A stretch of DNA of 64,000 bases, from the NCBI GenBank assembly GCA_015039465.1, contig MU130533.1, positions 62,001 to 126,000 of the forward strand, given 5' to 3'. The translations under genes were made by a program, and so were the position numbers. Position 1 is the stretch's first letter. Each line of letters starts with the position of its first letter. Below the pieces are notes generated by a model that was given only the letters and a program-made list of their open reading frames with translations, did not search any database and was not told the origin of the DNA. Below, in pieces: positions 60,913 to 64,000 of this stretch. Origin of the DNA: Phlegmacium glaucopus. Lineage: Eukaryota > Basidiomycota > Agaricomycetes > Agaricales > Cortinariaceae.

Positions 60913-63183
60913 TTAATAACCGTGAGATGAATGGAGACTTGGAGACAGTGTATTTGTAGACTGTAACCATTGACCATGCTCGTCCACTGGAGCAGGGGGC
61001 TTCGGAGGGAGCCCAGGATAGTACGTTGCGTTTTGATAGTTGACGTCAAGCGGCGGGGGTGGGGGTGGGGGAAGCGCGCTGTGAGTAACGAAATCCGAGG
61101 GAGGTGGAGGCGGTGGAGGTAGAGGTAGAGGCTGTTGATATAGTGGCTGTTGATAAGTTGTAGGTGGTTGGGGCAAGCTTGCAGTGCGCGCTGGCTGTCG
61201 ATTTTGGGTGGGCGGAAGCGGGGGCGGAGGAGGCGGAATTGGAAGGTGCGACGCATTTGCAGCAACATTTGGAGTATTTGCGTTATACTGCAGAATAGGT
61301 GGCGGTGGCGGAGGCGGCGGAATCGCGGTGAAGCTGTTGGCCGAAGGAATTGGATTTGGGGCTGTTGTGGGACTGAAATTGTTAAATTGATTTATACCTC
61401 CCGGCTGAGACAATGGACTGGGCGTTTGAGGAGCCGACTGGGTGTAAACAACTTGGGGTTGCTGAGGTAATGGCCGTGAGGCGTTCTGAGATTGTGGCAG
61501 TTGCCCTGAAGGGTCCTCATGAGATGGTGAAACTGGGTACATATGCGGTGGAGCTGAATGTGCTTGAGGTACAATGGAGGCGGGGGGTGGAGAGGAAAAA
61601 AATTGCTGGGGAGGAGCTGAAACCGATGGGGTGATACCATACGGCGGATAATTATACGACTGGGAAGTAGAAAAGGGTTGTTGGGGATGGAAAGAAAGTG
61701 AGGTTGATTGCTGAAGATACGGTCCGTTATTTGCAGGAATGGGTGTGTGTGAGAGTGGAGGAGGGTATACTTGCTGAGGCTGAGGATGAAACTGAGAATT
61801 GTAGTTCATGGGTGTAGGCGTATGCGAAAGAGGTGGGGCGAATCCAGATGGCTCCGAGGTGTGGGATGGCAGTGGCATGAACCCAGAAGACTGGGATAGA
61901 GGCATGAACCCAGAAGATGCCGTGGGGATACTGTGTCGGGGTCCGCGACTGGGAGGTTGGTAAGTCGTACTCATTTCGTAAGGATTCTGGAGATAACCAT
62001 GACTGGGGTAGCTATGAAGTGTCCCCGATGAAGAATATTGATGTGTAGCCATTTGAACATTTGGACTCAGAGGTCGATCATATGAATGGGGAGAGTTGAC
62101 TTCCAACATATTTTGATCATAGACATAGGAAGGGTAACTTGTCGCGTGAGGTTGTTGTGAATAACTGGCAGGCTAAATATGCTTATTTAATTACTGTGGC
62201 AAATGTAAATGAAAGAGATACTGACCGGAAAACTTTCTCGATGATGATGTTCCGATACGCCAAATTCATTGAATTCCTGAGCTAAAGTATCTATCCGTGA
62301 ATGACGATTTCTTTCATAAGGCGGGACATAAAGATCGAGTCCAGCAAGAGAACCCGATGGCCTCAGTGACGAGGGAATGGCGTCGGAACTGTGGCGCGAA
62401 TGATTGTACAAAACACTAGCCGAAGCAATTCTGGAACCCTGACTGGAGGAAGGTTCCCCAGAAGGAACAAAAGAACCGGGTCCACCATATTGCTTATTCT
62501 TAGATGGTTTTTGCGAGTCTTTTTTCTCTGGTGCAGGCTCCTTTTAACAGACAAATCAATCAAAAGGTAATCAAGAGTCAATGACGGAGATAAAGCACCA
62601 ACATTGGACCAAAAGGTGAGTTCCATATACACCTTACCCGCAAATTTGTCCTTGTTGGATAAAGTAAACCAATCTACATGACACGAACGTCAAGTGTATT
62701 CGGGACATGGAAGATAAATAGTACTGACCATCTGTCTCTCCTCTTGTCAATACCTCAGTGAGATCAACATCCGTCTCACCAATCAGTTCGGGTTCACGAG
62801 GATCATCGGCGTAGCAAGCTAACTTCATGGTTTTGCCACCTTTGATCTTCTTGTTTTTTTTGTCATCTTTTGGGGGCGGAAGGGGTGCTGTGGCATCCCC
62901 GCGCGCAGTTCGAGCTAGCATATCATCGACATCCTCGAAGACTGTGAAACGGATCTCTTCATCCCATTCAGGATGTTGGCCACCACGCTTGATGGCTTTC
63001 GTTCTCCTCTTCTCGCCGTTCACAGTAACTAAACAATATGGATCTTGCTTCCCAATATGCCTTTTATTTGGGAGATGGTTCTATAGTAGAATAAGTAGAG
63101 CGCCCAATGCATCTGCAGCCTGAACTCACAGCTCTTGAAACAACAACGATCAGAGTGCCAATTTCGCGAGGAGTCGAGGACAT
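60913..63183 (-). CDS. C2-domain protein with long polyproline tail (Inn1/Fic1-like)
   Basis: Probable cytokinesis or cell-polarity protein. Yeast Inn1 and fission-yeast Fic1 have the same order: an N-terminal C2 domain, then PxxP-rich sequence that binds SH3 domains of Cyk3, Hof1 and Cdc15. The start at 63183 gives MSSTPREIGTLIVVVSRA. Exons continue NHLPNKRHIGKQDPYCLVTV, NGEKRRTKAIKRGGQHPEWD, EEIRFTVFEDVDDMLART, ACYADDPREPELIGETDVDL and FAGKVYMELTFWSN. The tail of about 550 residues is rich in Pro, Ser, Gln and Tyr. It contains many polyproline runs ([42 protein letters not shown]) suited to profilin or SH3 binding and ends TLSPSLHSSHGY. Five introns in the N-terminal half. Confidence 0.88.
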
Positions 63184-64000
63184 CGAATAATCTTGGAAAA
63201 TAGAGAAAATTATATGGTGTGGCTCAAGGTCAAGGCTTGCATGAGAAATCAAGTCAGAGATGAGATGATCGATATCAATGGGGTTTGAACTCAAGTTCGG
63301 TGGCTTCTACAGGGTAGATTCGTTTCAACTGACATTCAAAGATGCGGCCTGAGTGTTATTTGCATCAGTATGTTGACACTTAGTTCCCCACGGTAAGATT
63401 CCTTACGGCCACCAGGGGGCCTTCTTGGAATATCCATCCGTTAGACTCAATATTTCGATAAATACTATTAACCTGTTCCTTTTTTTTTGTTGCTTGCAAC
63501 GCACTCAACAGCAAGAGAGAAAGAAATTCCGTTTACCATGCGAAGTGCCAAGACATCTTACCAATTTGGGACCGTGGCGGTGCTGGCTTGGCCGTCGGAA
63601 CTGTTCACCGTATGCAAGATTAGCCCAGGAAATCAAGCGAGAATGTCCCTCTCCCGCTGGGGATCCGACTAATTAGTAACAAAAGTGTAGTAAATTTCTG
63701 GTTCTAATTGATTTTTCTACCCAAAATGGGCAGAAAACTAGGAGATTAATTGCTGACATGTTCCAGCTATTTGCGAAATGGTAGACGTTTTCTCATCTGC
63801 GCCTTTGTTTACGGTAAACAACCAGATATAGTGTGCCTCAACCCTCATTGCTCCACTTTCCCCCACCTTGCTTGAAAATCACTATGTCATCGCATTGACC
63901 CTGTTGGTGACAAGGAGCCTATACCAGGCTCCTAAAAGCAGCCACTCGTCTCGCGAGCTATTCTTACTATGAGGGAGCTTATCTAATATTTGATGGCTGA
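63184..64000. other. Right-edge intergenic sequence
   Basis: Upstream region of the C2-domain gene. A plus-strand frame from an ATG at 63538 to 63672 (MRSAKTSYQFGTVAVLAWPS) is short and unrecognised; it could be a first exon of a gene beyond the window. The last 300 bp show no coding signature. Confidence 0.4.

Overview
The window is nuclear DNA from a filamentous basidiomycete, most likely a mushroom-forming agaricomycete. Genes are short-spaced and occur on both strands. Nearly every gene is cut by many introns of about 50-60 nt with GT-AG ends, and two encoded families (a 7-TM orphan and a DUF6593 protein) are typical of agaricomycetes. There are no rRNA genes, convincing tRNA genes, CRISPR arrays, complete transposons or bacterial-style operons. 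ORFs are fragments of spliced genes, so the gene spans given here run from start codon to stop codon and were assembled by reading across introns by eye.

Layout. 0-17.4 kb is dense housekeeping sequence: a NIPA-type Mg2+ transporter (cut by the left edge), a frameshifted gene remnant, the ribosome-quality-control subunit ASCC2/Cue3, the COPII exchange factor SEC12, a 7-TM orphan, TAF9, the Fe-S scaffold ISU1, the splicing factor PRP31 and an RCK2/Srk1-type kinase. 17.4-21.2 kb is gene-poor and carries an interstitial telomere-like repeat. 21.2-26.7 kb holds a Tctex-type dynein light chain, PEX11, a small predicted mitochondrial membrane protein, ornithine carbamoyltransferase and TVP38. 26.7-28.6 kb is low-complexity spacer. 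28.6-33.4 kb holds an HSF-type transcription factor and an Fpk1/NRC-2 kinase. 35.9-48.5 kb holds a vacuolar-type amino-acid MFS transporter, a small membrane protein, mitochondrial uS14, an AP-1-like bZIP factor, RNA polymerase subunit RPB12/RPC10, a low-complexity protein, GPATCH11 and a two-RRM protein. 48.9-63.2 kb holds a secreted GH128 glucanase, an AhpD-fold protein, a DUF6593 protein, mitochondrial uL11, a secreted M28 aminopeptidase, WD40 debris, a two-TM protein and a C2/polyproline protein resembling Inn1/Fic1.

The genes do not form a pathway cluster. The recurring arrangement is pairs of genes sharing short divergent promoters: TAF9/ISU1 (108 bp), uL11m/aminopeptidase (106 bp), PRP31/kinase (149 bp), dynein light chain/PEX11 (170 bp) and small mitochondrial protein/ARG3 (87 bp). 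Several pairs also converge closely. I found no clear undescribed system. The best leads are an identical 20-mer in two neighbouring promoters, a 35-nt predicted intron in SEC12, an aminopeptidase with about 18 introns, the telomere-like tract, and two conserved-looking unnamed small membrane proteins.
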